Below, piece by piece: positions 19,078-29,369 of a stretch of 64,000 nucleotides of DNA. The translations under genes were made by a program, and so were the position numbers. Below the pieces are notes generated by a model. That model had not been told where the DNA came from, did not search any database, and worked only from the letters and a program-made list of their open reading frames with translations. The stretch lies in contig JAITUU010000015.1 in NCBI GenBank assembly GCA_031286165.1, forward strand, positions 1-64,000, read 5' to 3'. Source of the stretch: Bacteroidales bacterium. GTDB taxonomy: Bacteria > Bacteroidota > Bacteroidia > Bacteroidales > UBA1715. Position 1 is the first letter of the stretch. Each line of letters begins with the position of its first letter.

Positions 19078-19803
19078 ATGAAAAAAATCAATTCAATTAT
19101 CATGGCTGCATTAGTTGCAGCAGCAAGTCTTTTTAGTTTCACGTCTTGTGGCACTGACCCGGAGGATTTATTAACAGTAGATGCGTCAATAATGGACCAA
19201 GCAACAGGAAAAGTAGCGTTGGAACAAACATTAGGAAAAGTTGCTCAGTTGTGGAGTATTACAACAGGTGGAGAAACTAATCTTTCATCTACGTACGAAA
19301 CTTATTTAGACCAACTTATTAAAAATGGTAATACTATTATCGCCGGTTTACCACAAGGTACGTATGAAATACGTGTATTTGATGGAACGAATCTTAACAC
19401 TGCAAATGTTGCGAAAAAACAATTTACTATTTCAACAACTACAACCGGACCGGATTGGACTACCGCAACAGGTACAATTACCGCAAACGGAACCTACGCT
19501 TACCAACGCGGTAGCGATATAGGTACATCGAATCCAACAGGTACTATTGTAGTTTCAGGTATTTCTACTGCATCTGTAACAGTAAAACTTGATAACTATG
19601 CTGCGGTAACACTTTCTGACGCTGGTTCTTCTTGGTTATTAACAAACGGAACAACGGCAAACCAATCAACTGTTAATGGTTTATCATCATTCGCAACTGT
19701 GTTTGGTGCTAAAAAAGGCGGTGCAGCGCAGTTTATTTCTCCTGAACTTTCAGGTAGCAGTGCAGCAAACGGTATTATTCAATTTGTTGCCATAGCGCAA
19801 TAA
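19078..19803 (+). CDS. Putative lipoprotein, unknown function
   Basis: MKKINSIIMAALVAAASLFSFTSCGTDP: lipobox FTSC-G; Thr-rich beta-type sequence. Confidence 0.8.
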   Translation: MKKINSIIMAALVAAASLFSFTSCGTDPEDLLTVDASIMDQATGKVALEQTLGKVAQLWSITTGGETNLSSTYETYLDQLIKNGNTIIAGLPQGTYEIRVFDGTNLNTANVAKKQFTISTTTTGPDWTTATGTITANGTYAYQRGSDIGTSNPTGTIVVSGISTASVTVKLDNYAAVTLSDAGSSWLLTNGTTANQSTVNGLSSFATVFGAKKGGAAQFISPELSGSSAANGIIQFVAIAQ

Positions 19804-19826
19804 TCATTTCAGATTAGCATATATAA

Positions 19827-19860
19827 AAAGCCGCTCTCCGTTGGAGGGCGGTTTTTTTTG
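19827..19860 (+). terminator. Rho-independent terminator
   Basis: GCCGCTCTCCGTTGGAGGGCGG followed by TTTTTTTT. Confidence 0.85.
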
Positions 19861-19863
19861 TAA

Positions 19864-19918
19864 TTGTCAGAACCGGGATTTAGTGAGATTTTGGGATTTT
19901 TAGGATTTTAGGGAGGAT
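19864..19918. repeat. Degenerate copy of the GTCTGAACC..GGATTTT dispersed repeat
   Basis: TTGTCAGAACCGGGATTTAGTGAGATTTTGGGATTTTTAGGATTTT. Confidence 0.5.
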
Positions 19919-19975
19919 TTTTTTACTAAATCTATGGAATTTGCGTTATATTTGTAGGGTTAAATAACGGAAAAT

Positions 19976-20188
19976 ATGAATGCTATTGAATTTCAATCAA
20001 CGGTAAGGAACGGCGTTATTCAAATGCCGGAACAGTATAGACATAAGCAATTTGCGAATGCACGAGTAATAGTGCTTACCGGTAAGGAACGGAGAGCAAG
20101 AAGTAAAAAAACAACAGTTTTTACCGATTTCGGATTAGAAATGCCTGTTGATTACAAATTTAACAGAGAAGAAGCCAATGCTCGCTGA
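19976..20188 (+). CDS. Putative antitoxin (VapB-like position)
   Basis: MNAIEFQSTVRNGVIQMPEQYRHKQFANARVIVLTGKE; overlaps the downstream PIN gene. TATATTTG box at 19947..19954. Confidence 0.65.
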   Translation: MNAIEFQSTVRNGVIQMPEQYRHKQFANARVIVLTGKERRARSKKTTVFTDFGLEMPVDYKFNREEANAR

Positions 20189-20582
20189 AAAAATATTTTT
20201 GGATAGTAATGTATTGATTTACGCTTATTTCAAACAAGATGAACGGAAACAGCGTATTTCACAAGGGCTTGTTGCGCAAAATTCTATTATCAGCACACAA
20301 GTTTTGCAGGAATTATCGAATACTTTGCATAAAAAAATGAAGATAGATTATGATATTGTGCGTCTTATTGTACAAGAATGTGTTCATAATTGCAAACTTC
20401 ATATAAACACTTCCGATACTATCTTTTCGGCATTTGATATTGCTCAGCGATATACGTTTTCGTTTTATGACAGCCTTATTATTGCAGCCGCTCAGGAAAA
20501 TAATTGCACCATACTCTACTCCGAAGATATGCAGCACAAGCAACGCATAGGAAATTGTGTTATACAAAATCCGTTTTTGTGA
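20178..20582 (+). CDS. PIN-domain toxin (VapC-like)
   Basis: MLAEKIFLDSNVLIYAYFKQDERKQ...FSFYDSLIIAAAQENNCTILYSEDMQHKQ. Confidence 0.85.
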   Translation: MLAEKIFLDSNVLIYAYFKQDERKQRISQGLVAQNSIISTQVLQELSNTLHKKMKIDYDIVRLIVQECVHNCKLHINTSDTIFSAFDIAQRYTFSFYDSLIIAAAQENNCTILYSEDMQHKQRIGNCVIQNPFL

Positions 20583-20625
20583 TTTTTTCAAACTGCGACT
20601 ATAATTTTCACTTTTCAGTTCTCAA

Positions 20626-23073
20626 TTATTCATAATAATACACTCGCTTTACGCGGCGCGAAATGCCGGTTATGACTTCATAGGGAATGGTTTCTAAGCG
20701 TGTAGCCATATCGCTTATGGGAAGTTCGCTGCCAAATATCACAACTTCGGCTCCTATGTGAGTGTCTATGCCGGTAATGTCTATCATGGTGGCGTCCATG
20801 CACACATTGCCTATTATGGGGGCTAATTGATTTCCTACGAGCACCTGCCCGGTGCCGTTACCAAGTTTTCGGCGCAAACCATCGGCATAGCCAATGGGCA
20901 GAACGGCAATTTTCGAGGGACGGAGAATTTTTCCGTTGCGGCAGTAACCCACTGTTTCGCCGCTGTGCATGCTGCGAATGTCGGAAATGCAGGTTTTGAG
21001 TGTGCTCACGTGCATACAGTTTTCTTGCTGCGTGGCACTAATGCCGTACAGTCCTATACCCAAGCGCACCATGTCGAACTGCGCTTGCGCAAAACGTTCT
21101 ATACCGGCAGAATTAAGAATGTGGCGCAAAACAGGGTAGGGTAGTGTGCGTTGTATGCCTTCGCTCATGCGGGTAAAAAGAGTTATTTGCTCGTGGGTAA
21201 ATTCATCGAAACGACTTTCATCGCTGCCCACCAAGTGCGAAAATACCGATACCACGCGGCAGTGGGCAATGGTGGCAATGCGCTGCAATGCACCAGCAAT
21301 ATCGTCTTCGCGAAATCCGTAGCGAGCCATGCCGGTATCTAATTTCAGGTGAATGGGTAGGTGAGGGAGTTTGTGCGTTTTTTGAAATTGTTCGAGTTCG
21401 GCAAGTACGGTGAAATTGTGAATATTGGGTTCCAAATTGTGTTCGTAGAGTTGCGCCAACATGCCGTATTCGGGGTTCATTACTATAATAGGTATGCGAA
21501 TACCGGCATTGCGAAGTTCTATGCCTTCGTCCACAAAAGCAACTGCGAGGTAGTCCACGCCTTGATGTTGCAAAATATTGGCAATTTCGTAACTACCGCT
21601 GCCGTAGGAAAATGCTTTTACCATTACCATAATTTTTGTGCCGGATTTTAGTTTCGATTTGAAATAATTCAAATTGTGAATCATGGCGTTCAAATTGATT
21701 TCGAGCACGGTTTGGTGGGTTTGCAGTTCCAATTTGTGGGCTATCAATTCAAATTGATATTCGCGGGCGGCTTTGAGCAGAATGGTTTCGTTTTCAAAGT
21801 GGAATTGTTCACTATTCGCCAAAAATTCCTGTGTGGTGGCAAAAAAATGCCCTTGAGGGATAAAGGCAGGTAAATAGGTGGAAATATCGTTGCCAACTCC
21901 TATAATAGTTTGAATATCATATTGTTGAATAAGTTCTGCAATGTGTGCATAGAGTTCGCCGGCGGCTGTGCCGCTTTGTTTCACGTCCGAAAGTATGAGT
22001 GTTTTCTTTGTGTGCTGTTTTTGCTGCGAAAGAAATTGCAGTGCTATTCCAATACTCTGTAAATCAGAATTATAACTATCATTAATAATGGTGCAGTTGT
22101 GTGTTCCTGCAATTTGTTCCAGCCGCATGGCTATTTGCGGTACAGTACTCATATAGGGCACAAGGTTCGATTGCGGCAGGAGTAATTGCGCACACACAAA
22201 GCAGTGTATGGCATTTTCTATGCTTGCGCGGTCGCGGAAGGGCAGGGTAAATTCCTGTGTTTTTTCGTGAGAGCGCACCGAAATTATAGTGTATTCTGAT
22301 TGCGCTGTGGTGGAAACTTGAATTGGAGCGCGGTTTGAAAAACTCCAAGCCACACGTTCGGTGTGCGGCAGAAGTTGTGCGTGGTGGTGGATTTCTTCGT
22401 AATCGGCACAATACACGAGTTGCTTGCAGTGGGTAAACAGTTTCATTTTTTCGGCAACTTTTTCGTCTATTGAGCGAAAATTTTCCTGATGCGCATCGCC
22501 CACGGTGGTAAATATACCGATAGTGGGCTGCAACATTCGCTCCAAGTGTTCCATTTCGCCGCATTGCGAAATTCCTGCTTCCATAATGGCGCAATTGTAG
22601 TTCGCTTGCAGCAGCATGAGCGAAAGCGGCACGCCGATTTGCGAATTGTAACTTTTTGGGCTGCGCACTACGGTTATTTCGTGTTTGAGAATGTGATAGA
22701 GCCACTCTTTGCAAATTGTTTTCCCATTGCTGCCCGTAATGGCAATTACGGGGAAGTGGAATTGCTCGCGATAGTGTTGCATGAGGTGCTGAAACGCCCG
22801 CAGCGTGGATTTTGATATAATATAGTGTGCATCGGTGTACGTGGGGTATGACTCACCCTCTTGCACCCAAAATATGCGCTGCCCTTGTTCGTAGAGATGC
22901 GCTATAAATGTGTGTCCATTGCGCTGCGCACCCACCAATGCCAAAAAAACAGTGTGGGGCGAGGGCGAAAAATTACGACTGTCGAACTGAACATGAGTAA
23001 TCACGAGTGCGCCGGAGCCGAGCAGTGTGCTGTGGCTCAATTGTGCTATGTGAGCGAGTGAATATGAAAACAT
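20626..23073 (-). CDS. Bifunctional UDP-MurNAc-tripeptide:D-Ala-D-Ala ligase / alanine racemase (MurF-Alr fusion)
   Basis: N-half ITGSNGKTICKEWLYHIL, NSQIGVPLSLML; C-half LEINLNAMIHNLNYFKSKLKSGTKIMVMVKAFSYGSG (PLP Lys), LGIGLYGIS, GYADGLRR. Confidence 0.95.
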   Translation of the reverse strand: MFSYSLAHIAQLSHSTLLGSGALVITHVQFDSRNFSPSPHTVFLALVGAQRNGHTFIAHLYEQGQRIFWVQEGESYPTYTDAHYIISKSTLRAFQHLMQHYREQFHFPVIAITGSNGKTICKEWLYHILKHEITVVRSPKSYNSQIGVPLSLMLLQANYNCAIMEAGISQCGEMEHLERMLQPTIGIFTTVGDAHQENFRSIDEKVAEKMKLFTHCKQLVYCADYEEIHHHAQLLPHTERVAWSFSNRAPIQVSTTAQSEYTIISVRSHEKTQEFTLPFRDRASIENAIHCFVCAQLLLPQSNLVPYMSTVPQIAMRLEQIAGTHNCTIINDSYNSDLQSIGIALQFLSQQKQHTKKTLILSDVKQSGTAAGELYAHIAELIQQYDIQTIIGVGNDISTYLPAFIPQGHFFATTQEFLANSEQFHFENETILLKAAREYQFELIAHKLELQTHQTVLEINLNAMIHNLNYFKSKLKSGTKIMVMVKAFSYGSGSYEIANILQHQGVDYLAVAFVDEGIELRNAGIRIPIIVMNPEYGMLAQLYEHNLEPNIHNFTVLAELEQFQKTHKLPHLPIHLKLDTGMARYGFREDDIAGALQRIATIAHCRVVSVFSHLVGSDESRFDEFTHEQITLFTRMSEGIQRTLPYPVLRHILNSAGIERFAQAQFDMVRLGIGLYGISATQQENCMHVSTLKTCISDIRSMHSGETVGYCRNGKILRPSKIAVLPIGYADGLRRKLGNGTGQVLVGNQLAPIIGNVCMDATMIDITGIDTHIGAEVVIFGSELPISDMATRLETIPYEVITGISRRVKRVYYYE

Positions 23074-23296
23074 AGTGAATACGATTTTAACCACAAATAT
23101 AGGTATTAGTTATTAGTTGTTAGTTGTTAGTTGTAAATTATTTTAAAAAGTCTGTACGTTTATACATCAATTACTTTCTCTAAAATTCAAAAAAATAGAT
23201 TTTTAGCGAAAAAAAACAGTGAATACATTGCGCAATAAAAAAACATTTGTACTTTTGTCAGTATAAATTTGAAAGAGTATAATTTAAAACAATTTT

Positions 23297-24994
23297 ATGA
23301 ACATGAGAAAAATACACATTTTTGCCGTAGCATCGGCTATTTTAGTTACAGCCGGTTGTGCTGGACCGAACAAAATGCTGAAAAATGCGGACCAAGTGCG
23401 TTATCAGGTTATTCCAAACCCAATGGAAATGAGAGCCGATAGCGTAGCGGTTACTATTAAAGGGTCATATCCCGCGAAATTCTTTCCTAAAAAAGCAACA
23501 GTACATGTTACTCCTACCATTCAGTGGGACGGCGGCAGTGTAGCCCTGCCCGCAAAAGACCTTCGCGGTGAATCGGTACAATCAAACGCTCAAATGATTT
23601 CATACACCACCGGTGGAAGTTTTTCATACAAAGCACAAGTGCCTTACACCGATGCTATGTTCCAATCGAGCCTTATGGTGGGAGCAACAGCAAAAGTAGG
23701 TAACAAAAGTGTAGATTTTCCTGCGGTAAAAGTTGCCGATGGCGTAATGGCTACTGCAAATTTATTGCAAGACGATGCACAAGTAATCAATGTAGATAAC
23801 CAATTGAAACGCAATCAAGTGGTAACTTCGGAAACTACCATTATGTTCTTGATAGACCAAGCAAACGTTCGCAGTAGCGAAATGGGAACTGCCGGAATCA
23901 AAGCATTGAAAGATTTTACTGCAAGCGTGGCAAAAGATACTACACTTATATATAAAGGTATCGACATTCATGGTTATGCATCGCCCGATGGTCCGCAAGA
24001 TTTGAACCAACGCTTGGCTTCACAACGTGAAACAAACGCCGGAAATGCTATCAAACGAGCATTGAACAAAAGCGGTTTCGTGGGAACTTACACCAAAGAA
24101 GACTGGGATAAATTCGTAATTTTAGTGCAAAATTCTAACATTCAAGATAAAGAAGTAATTCTTCAAATTTTGAGTTCATACTCTGACCCCGATGTTCGCG
24201 AAGCAGAATTGAGAAAAATGAGTGTGATTTTCAAAGAACTTGCCGAACAAATTTTACCACAACTCCGCCGTTCGGAAGTAGTAGTATCGGCTAACAAAAA
24301 AGACAAACCCGAAAGTGTGATTTTGGCGGCAGCATTGGGTCAATCAAACGTACAACTTACGCTTCAAGAGTATTTGTATGCAGCAGAAACACTTGCTCAA
24401 TCTACAAACGATAAAATCACTATTTTGAAAAATGCAACAGTGAAATTTCCACAAGAATGGTCGGCATTCAATAACTTAGGTGCAGCCTATATTGCAGCAA
24501 GCGATTACGCAAATGCGCTTACCGCACTTAACAAAGCAAACGAAATTTCGGAAGGCGACAATGTAGTGAAAAACAACTTGGGTGTACTTGCAGTGAAACA
24601 AGGCAATATAGCACAAGGTTTGGAATATTTTGAACTTGCACAAGGCGCAGGTCCCGAAGTTCGTTACAACTTAGGCTGGGCACAATTCAAAGCAGGTAAC
24701 TACGACCAAGCAGTAGCAATGTTTGCAAACGCACCACGTTTCAATACCGCTCTTGCACAAGTATTAACCGGCGACAATGATTCAGCAATGCAAACATTGA
24801 CCCGTGCCGAATCAAGCGCAGTTGCTTCATATTTGAAAGCAGTAATTGGTGCTCGCGAAAAAAATCTTGACCAAGTAACTACCAATTTGCAAGCAGCAGT
24901 AAATGCAGACCCAACGTTGCTACAACGTGCAAAAAAAGATATTGAATTTAGAGCATTTGCACAAGATGCAAGTTTCAAAGCGATTGTTCAATAA
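23297..24994 (+). CDS. Lipoprotein with OmpA-like and TPR segments, conserved Bacteroidetes-type, function unknown
   Basis: MNMRKIHIFAVASAILVTAGCAGPNKML lipobox; DIHGYASPDGPQDLNQRLASQRETNAGNAIK; C-terminal TPRs (WSAFNNLGAAYIAASDYANALTALNKANEI). TACTTTTG box at 23250..23257. Confidence 0.85.
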   Translation: MNMRKIHIFAVASAILVTAGCAGPNKMLKNADQVRYQVIPNPMEMRADSVAVTIKGSYPAKFFPKKATVHVTPTIQWDGGSVALPAKDLRGESVQSNAQMISYTTGGSFSYKAQVPYTDAMFQSSLMVGATAKVGNKSVDFPAVKVADGVMATANLLQDDAQVINVDNQLKRNQVVTSETTIMFLIDQANVRSSEMGTAGIKALKDFTASVAKDTTLIYKGIDIHGYASPDGPQDLNQRLASQRETNAGNAIKRALNKSGFVGTYTKEDWDKFVILVQNSNIQDKEVILQILSSYSDPDVREAELRKMSVIFKELAEQILPQLRRSEVVVSANKKDKPESVILAAALGQSNVQLTLQEYLYAAETLAQSTNDKITILKNATVKFPQEWSAFNNLGAAYIAASDYANALTALNKANEISEGDNVVKNNLGVLAVKQGNIAQGLEYFELAQGAGPEVRYNLGWAQFKAGNYDQAVAMFANAPRFNTALAQVLTGDNDSAMQTLTRAESSAVASYLKAVIGAREKNLDQVTTNLQAAVNADPTLLQRAKKDIEFRAFAQDASFKAIVQ

Positions 24995-25014
24995 TCGAAT
25001 AATTCCTATTATAA

Positions 25015-25046
25015 AAAGGCGGTTTGATATTCAAATCGCCTTTTTT
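25015..25046. terminator. Terminator hairpin between convergent genes
   Basis: AAGGCGGTTTGATATTCAAATCGCCTTTTTTTT. Confidence 0.85.
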
Positions 25047-25049
25047 TTG

Positions 25050-26321
25050 TTATACACAGTATTCTTCAATGCTGCGTATCATACCGAGAATTACGGTTTG
25101 TAATTCTTCGGAGGAAATGCAGTAGGGCGGCATGGTGTAAATAAGTTTTCCAAAGGGGCGTAGCCACACGCCATGTGCCACAAAGAGTGGTTGAATACGG
25201 CTCATATCTACCGCCTCGTGCATTTCTACCACACCGATTGCGCCCAACACGCGCACTTGTGCCACTGCCGCGTGAGTTTCAAGTGCTTGCAGTAAGTGCT
25301 GTAATTCGCGCTCAATTCGCAGCACGTTTGCTTGCCACGAAGTTTCTAAAAGAAGATTGATGCTTTCGCAGGCGAGTGCGCAGGCAAGCGGATTTGCCAT
25401 AAAGGTTGGTCCGTGCATGAACACATAAGGCGGATTTTCGGAAATGGTATGCGCAATTTTGCTGCTGCACAGCGTGGCGGCAAAACTCATGTAGCCGCCC
25501 GTGAGGGCTTTGCCTATACACATAATATCGGGTTGCACGGCGGCGTGTTCGCAGGCAAACAGTGTTCCGCTGCGTCCAAATCCGGTGGCAATTTCATCGG
25601 CTATGAGGAGAATATTGTATTTCTTACACAAATCGGCAATTCCGCGCAAAAACTGCGGGTGATAAAAATACATTCCCCCCGCGCCCTGCACTATGGGTTC
25701 TATAATAAATGCCGCAATGGATTTGTGCTTGCTTTTAAATAATTCGCGCACTTCGTTCAAATCGCTTTCCTGCCATGCGCCATGAAAGGTGCTTTGCGGA
25801 CGAGAAACAAAGAATTGACAGGTCAAAGAGTTTGAGAAAAGCGAATGCATACCTGTTACAGGGTCGCACACCGACATAGCGTTCCACGTATCGCCGTGAT
25901 AGCCGCCGCGAATGGTGGCAAAGTGCCGTTTTTGCGGTTTTTTGGCTGCCACTTGGTATTGCAACGCCATTTTCATGGCAACTTCCACTGCTACCGAACC
26001 CGAATCGGAGTAGAATACGTGTTGCAAATTCTGTGGAACTATGCGGAGGAGTGTTTCGGTGAGTTTTATAGCCGGTGCGTGAGTAAGTCCGCCAAACATC
26101 ACGTGCGAAAATTTCTCGATTTGCGCGTGCATGGCAGCATTTAAGCGTGGGTGATTGTAGCCGTGAATAACCGACCACCAACTGCTCATGCCATCTATAA
26201 TTTTTGCGCCATTTGCCAACTCTAAATATACGCCCTGCGCAGATATTACTTCAAATTGTTCCAAAGGGCGAGTTGCCGAAGCGTAGGGGTGCCATATATG
26301 ATTGCGGTCGATAGAGTTCAT
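25050..26321 (-). CDS. bioA: Adenosylmethionine-8-amino-7-oxononanoate aminotransferase
   Basis: HIWHPYASATRPLEQFEV...DGMSSWWSVIHGYNHPRLN...GFGRSGTLFACEHAAVQPDIMCIGKALTGGYMSFAATLCSS. Confidence 0.94.
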   Translation of the reverse strand: MNSIDRNHIWHPYASATRPLEQFEVISAQGVYLELANGAKIIDGMSSWWSVIHGYNHPRLNAAMHAQIEKFSHVMFGGLTHAPAIKLTETLLRIVPQNLQHVFYSDSGSVAVEVAMKMALQYQVAAKKPQKRHFATIRGGYHGDTWNAMSVCDPVTGMHSLFSNSLTCQFFVSRPQSTFHGAWQESDLNEVRELFKSKHKSIAAFIIEPIVQGAGGMYFYHPQFLRGIADLCKKYNILLIADEIATGFGRSGTLFACEHAAVQPDIMCIGKALTGGYMSFAATLCSSKIAHTISENPPYVFMHGPTFMANPLACALACESINLLLETSWQANVLRIERELQHLLQALETHAAVAQVRVLGAIGVVEMHEAVDMSRIQPLFVAHGVWLRPFGKLIYTMPPYCISSEELQTVILGMIRSIEEYCV

Positions 26322-26403
26322 AGATTTTTTTTTTACAAAAGTATGGAATTTGTGAAACATGGCAATACGGCAATGTGCTAATGAGGCAATATGCTAATGT
26401 GCC

Positions 26404-26460
26404 AAAATAATTTACAATTTACAATTTACAATTTACAATTATAGTATATTTGTACAAATT
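26404..26460 (+). promoter_or_regulatory. (AATTTAC)n repeat plus TATATTTG promoter (26445..26452)
   Basis: AAAATAATTTACAATTTACAATTTACAATTTACAATTATAGTATATTTGTACAAATT, related to cassettes at 10801 and 11526. Confidence 0.6.
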
Positions 26461-26485
26461 TACAACGGCTTAAAAATCATACACT

Positions 26486-27682
26486 ATGCCACAAATTTCA
26501 GACCGTGGGCTTACCATGCCGGCTTCGCCCATCCGTAAACTTTCAAAATATGCCGATGCTGCCAAAGCACGAGGAGTAGAGGTTTTGCACCTCAATATAG
26601 GGCAACCCGATTTGCCCACGCCGCCGCAAGCACTCGATGCTGTGCGTTCATTTTCATGTGATTACGTGCCATATTCTCACTCTGCCGGAAATAGTACTTT
26701 GCGCAAAAAAATGGCAGACTACTATAAATCCATAGGAATAGATATTTCGCACGAAGATATTTTGATAACCAACGGCGGCTCAGAGGCTATTTGTTTTGCG
26801 TATTACAGCATACTCAATTATGCCGATGAAGTAATTGTGCCCGAACCATTTTACTCGAATTATTACGGATTTACCACCGAAACCGGTGCTCGCATGATTC
26901 CCGTGCGTTCCACTATTGAGAGCGGTTTTGCACTGCCTTCCATAGAAGAATTTGAAAAAGCACTCACGCCGCGCACCAAAGCAATTATGCTCTGCAATCC
27001 GAATAATCCTACGGGTTACGTGTATTCGCGCAATGAATTGGAGCAAATTCGCGATTTGGTGAAACAATACAATCTTTTTTTGATTTGCGATGAAGTGTAT
27101 CGAGAATTTTGCTACGATAGCGAGCATTATTCGGTGATGAATTTGCAGGGAATAGAAGATAATGTTATTTTAGTTGATTCATTTTCAAAACGTTACAATG
27201 TGTGTGGTATTCGCGTGGGTGCACTCATTTCGCGCAATAAAGACGTAATAGCCACATCACTCAAATTTGCGCAAGCGCGATTGAGTCCGCCATCGTTTGG
27301 GCAAATTGTAGCCGAAGCCCTTTTGGATACACCGCAGAGTTATATACAAGAATCGGCGGAGGAATACGATAGACGTAGAAAGTTCATAATCAATGAATTG
27401 AATAAAATAAAAGGGGTGCGTTCGCCCATGCCGAAGGGGGCGTTTTATTCCATTGTGGAATTGCCGGTAGATAATGCCGAAAAATTCTGTCAGTGGTTAT
27501 TGGAAGAATTTCAACACGAAGGGGCTACGGTAATGCTTGCGCCGGGAAATGGATTTTACACAGGTAAAAAATTGGGCGATAAACAAGTGCGCATAGCCTA
27601 TATACTGAATATTGAAAAACTCGAACGAGCAATAGAATGTTTGAAACACGCACTTGCGGCGTATCCGGGAAGAACTCATTAG
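26486..27682 (+). CDS. Pyridoxal-phosphate-dependent aminotransferase (class I/II)
   Basis: LHLNIGQPDLPTPPQALDA...CNPNNPTGYVYSRNEL...SFSKRYNVCGIRVGALIS. Confidence 0.93.
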   Translation: MPQISDRGLTMPASPIRKLSKYADAAKARGVEVLHLNIGQPDLPTPPQALDAVRSFSCDYVPYSHSAGNSTLRKKMADYYKSIGIDISHEDILITNGGSEAICFAYYSILNYADEVIVPEPFYSNYYGFTTETGARMIPVRSTIESGFALPSIEEFEKALTPRTKAIMLCNPNNPTGYVYSRNELEQIRDLVKQYNLFLICDEVYREFCYDSEHYSVMNLQGIEDNVILVDSFSKRYNVCGIRVGALISRNKDVIATSLKFAQARLSPPSFGQIVAEALLDTPQSYIQESAEEYDRRRKFIINELNKIKGVRSPMPKGAFYSIVELPVDNAEKFCQWLLEEFQHEGATVMLAPGNGFYTGKKLGDKQVRIAYILNIEKLERAIECLKHALAAYPGRTH

Positions 27683-27694
27683 GAGTTAGGAAAT

Positions 27695-28651
27695 ATGCAA
27701 AAAGTGTTGTTCATAATCAATCCTATGTCGGGCACCGGACGGCAGAAACGAATGATAGAGAACTATGCGCGAGAATTTTTACCTGCGGCGGATTTTGAAT
27801 TGCATTTTTCTTACACCGAATACGCCGGTCATGCCATACAGTTGAGCAACAATGCGCGAAATATATTCGACATAGTGGTGGCGGTGGGCGGCGATGGCAC
27901 TATTCACGAAGTGGCGCAACCGCTTGTTCATTCCAACACTACGCTCGCCATTATTCCTATGGGGTCTGGCAATGGATTGTCGCGTTTTTTGCACATTCCG
28001 CTCTCTATTCGCCCTGCTATTCGCTTAATAGCCGAAGGACGAAAAATGCAAATGGATACGATTTTGTGCAACAATGAATATGTGCTCAATATTGCCGGTT
28101 TTGGTTTCGATGCCGTTATCGGCGATTTATTCAACATCAATGTAACCAAGCGCGGTGGGCTGAAATACGTGCATTTGGTGAGCAAGGAATTATTTCACTA
28201 CAAACCGCAAACTTTTACGTTCAACAGCGAAAACAAAGAATTTACCCGTACATTTTTTATAGGTGCCATAGCCAATGCCAATCAATATGGGCTGAATGCG
28301 CATATAGCACCCACTGCCGATGTTACCGATGGAAAATTTGAAGTGGTGTTTATAGAAAAATTTCCGCCGCTTTTCACCCTCAAACTTGCCATAGACCTTT
28401 TTACCAATCGCATACACAAATCGCGCTATGTGGAAACTCTGCAAGTGGATTCACTTACCATACAAAATGCGCGACCTTATACCATTCACATGGACGGCGA
28501 ACCGCGTGTAATGTATTCCGACATTAATTTTTCCATAGCACCGCAATCACTCACGGTTATTGCAGGCGAGAAAAAGGAACTTCCTCTTACTGCCATTGCG
28601 CGAAAAACCCGAAATATTCTCGCGCACGAGGAAATACACATACATGATTAA
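27695..28651 (+). CDS. Diacylglycerol/lipid kinase family protein (YegS/BmrU-like)
   Basis: VLFIINPMSGTGRQKRM...VVAVGGDGTIHEVAQPLV...IIPMGSGNGLSRFL. Confidence 0.92.
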   Translation: MQKVLFIINPMSGTGRQKRMIENYAREFLPAADFELHFSYTEYAGHAIQLSNNARNIFDIVVAVGGDGTIHEVAQPLVHSNTTLAIIPMGSGNGLSRFLHIPLSIRPAIRLIAEGRKMQMDTILCNNEYVLNIAGFGFDAVIGDLFNINVTKRGGLKYVHLVSKELFHYKPQTFTFNSENKEFTRTFFIGAIANANQYGLNAHIAPTADVTDGKFEVVFIEKFPPLFTLKLAIDLFTNRIHKSRYVETLQVDSLTIQNARPYTIHMDGEPRVMYSDINFSIAPQSLTVIAGEKKELPLTAIARKTRNILAHEEIHIHD

Positions 28652-28688
28652 TTGCAGAGAAATTTTGATTTTCCCCATTTATTCCAAG

Positions 28689-28714
28689 TCATTCCTGCTT
28701 TCGCAGGAATGGAC
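28689..28714. repeat. Short palindrome GTCATTCCTGCTTTCGCAGGAATGGA (REP-like, possible terminator)
   Basis: Perfect arms ATTCCTGC/GCAGGAAT. Confidence 0.7.
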
Positions 28715-28750
28715 GGGTTACTTTTAGATGTTACGCTTATTTTAGAGAAA

Positions 28751-29341
28751 TTAGAACAACACGTTGATTGCGTGAGCAAGTCGTCCCCAGCCTTGTCCGC
28801 CGAAAAGTACGAAAATCAAAATAAACGGTAGCACAATGAGGGTGTAATAGCGCGTAAAGAGCAATTCCACCAATGCACTGCGGAAAGAAAAAAGAAGAAA
28901 GATAACTAAGGGAAGGAGCAATAATGCTACCCAAAGAACAAAGCCATCGTTGTAAATATTGGCATGGCGAATTTTTTGAGTGTTAGTATCTACACTAAGG
29001 TATTTTGCTTGCCCAAACCAACGAGTAGAGTACGCAGATATAGTATTTGCGCCCATCAATATTGCTACATTCGACCGCCCGTTAATATTTCCTTGCGGGT
29101 GAAAACGAAATACTCTGTCTCCTACTGTTACTTGTACGTCTGAAACCAAATCATTCGTATGGCTCATTTGTAACTGTGCGGCAAATTCCGGAACAGAAAC
29201 TTGCACCACAGTATTGTCGTAAAAATAATCAACGATACATACAAGTGCTATAACTGCGGCAAACACTGCCACGATTTTTGATAATGGATACTGCCACGAT
29301 TGTTTGTAATTGCCGAGTTCCTGTTCAAATTTTGTTTCCAT
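28751..29341 (-). CDS. Membrane protein, unknown function
   Basis: METKFEQELGNYKQSWQYPLSKIVAVFAAVIALVCIVDYFYDN; C-terminal hydrophobic helices. Confidence 0.75.
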   Translation of the reverse strand: METKFEQELGNYKQSWQYPLSKIVAVFAAVIALVCIVDYFYDNTVVQVSVPEFAAQLQMSHTNDLVSDVQVTVGDRVFRFHPQGNINGRSNVAILMGANTISAYSTRWFGQAKYLSVDTNTQKIRHANIYNDGFVLWVALLLLPLVIFLLFSFRSALVELLFTRYYTLIVLPFILIFVLFGGQGWGRLAHAINVLF

Positions 29342-29369
29342 GAGTATTACTTTTTTTAGGTTAAATGTT

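Noticed and set aside
22082-22714. 210-aa minus-strand ORF
   Set aside because: Alternative frame inside murF-alr.
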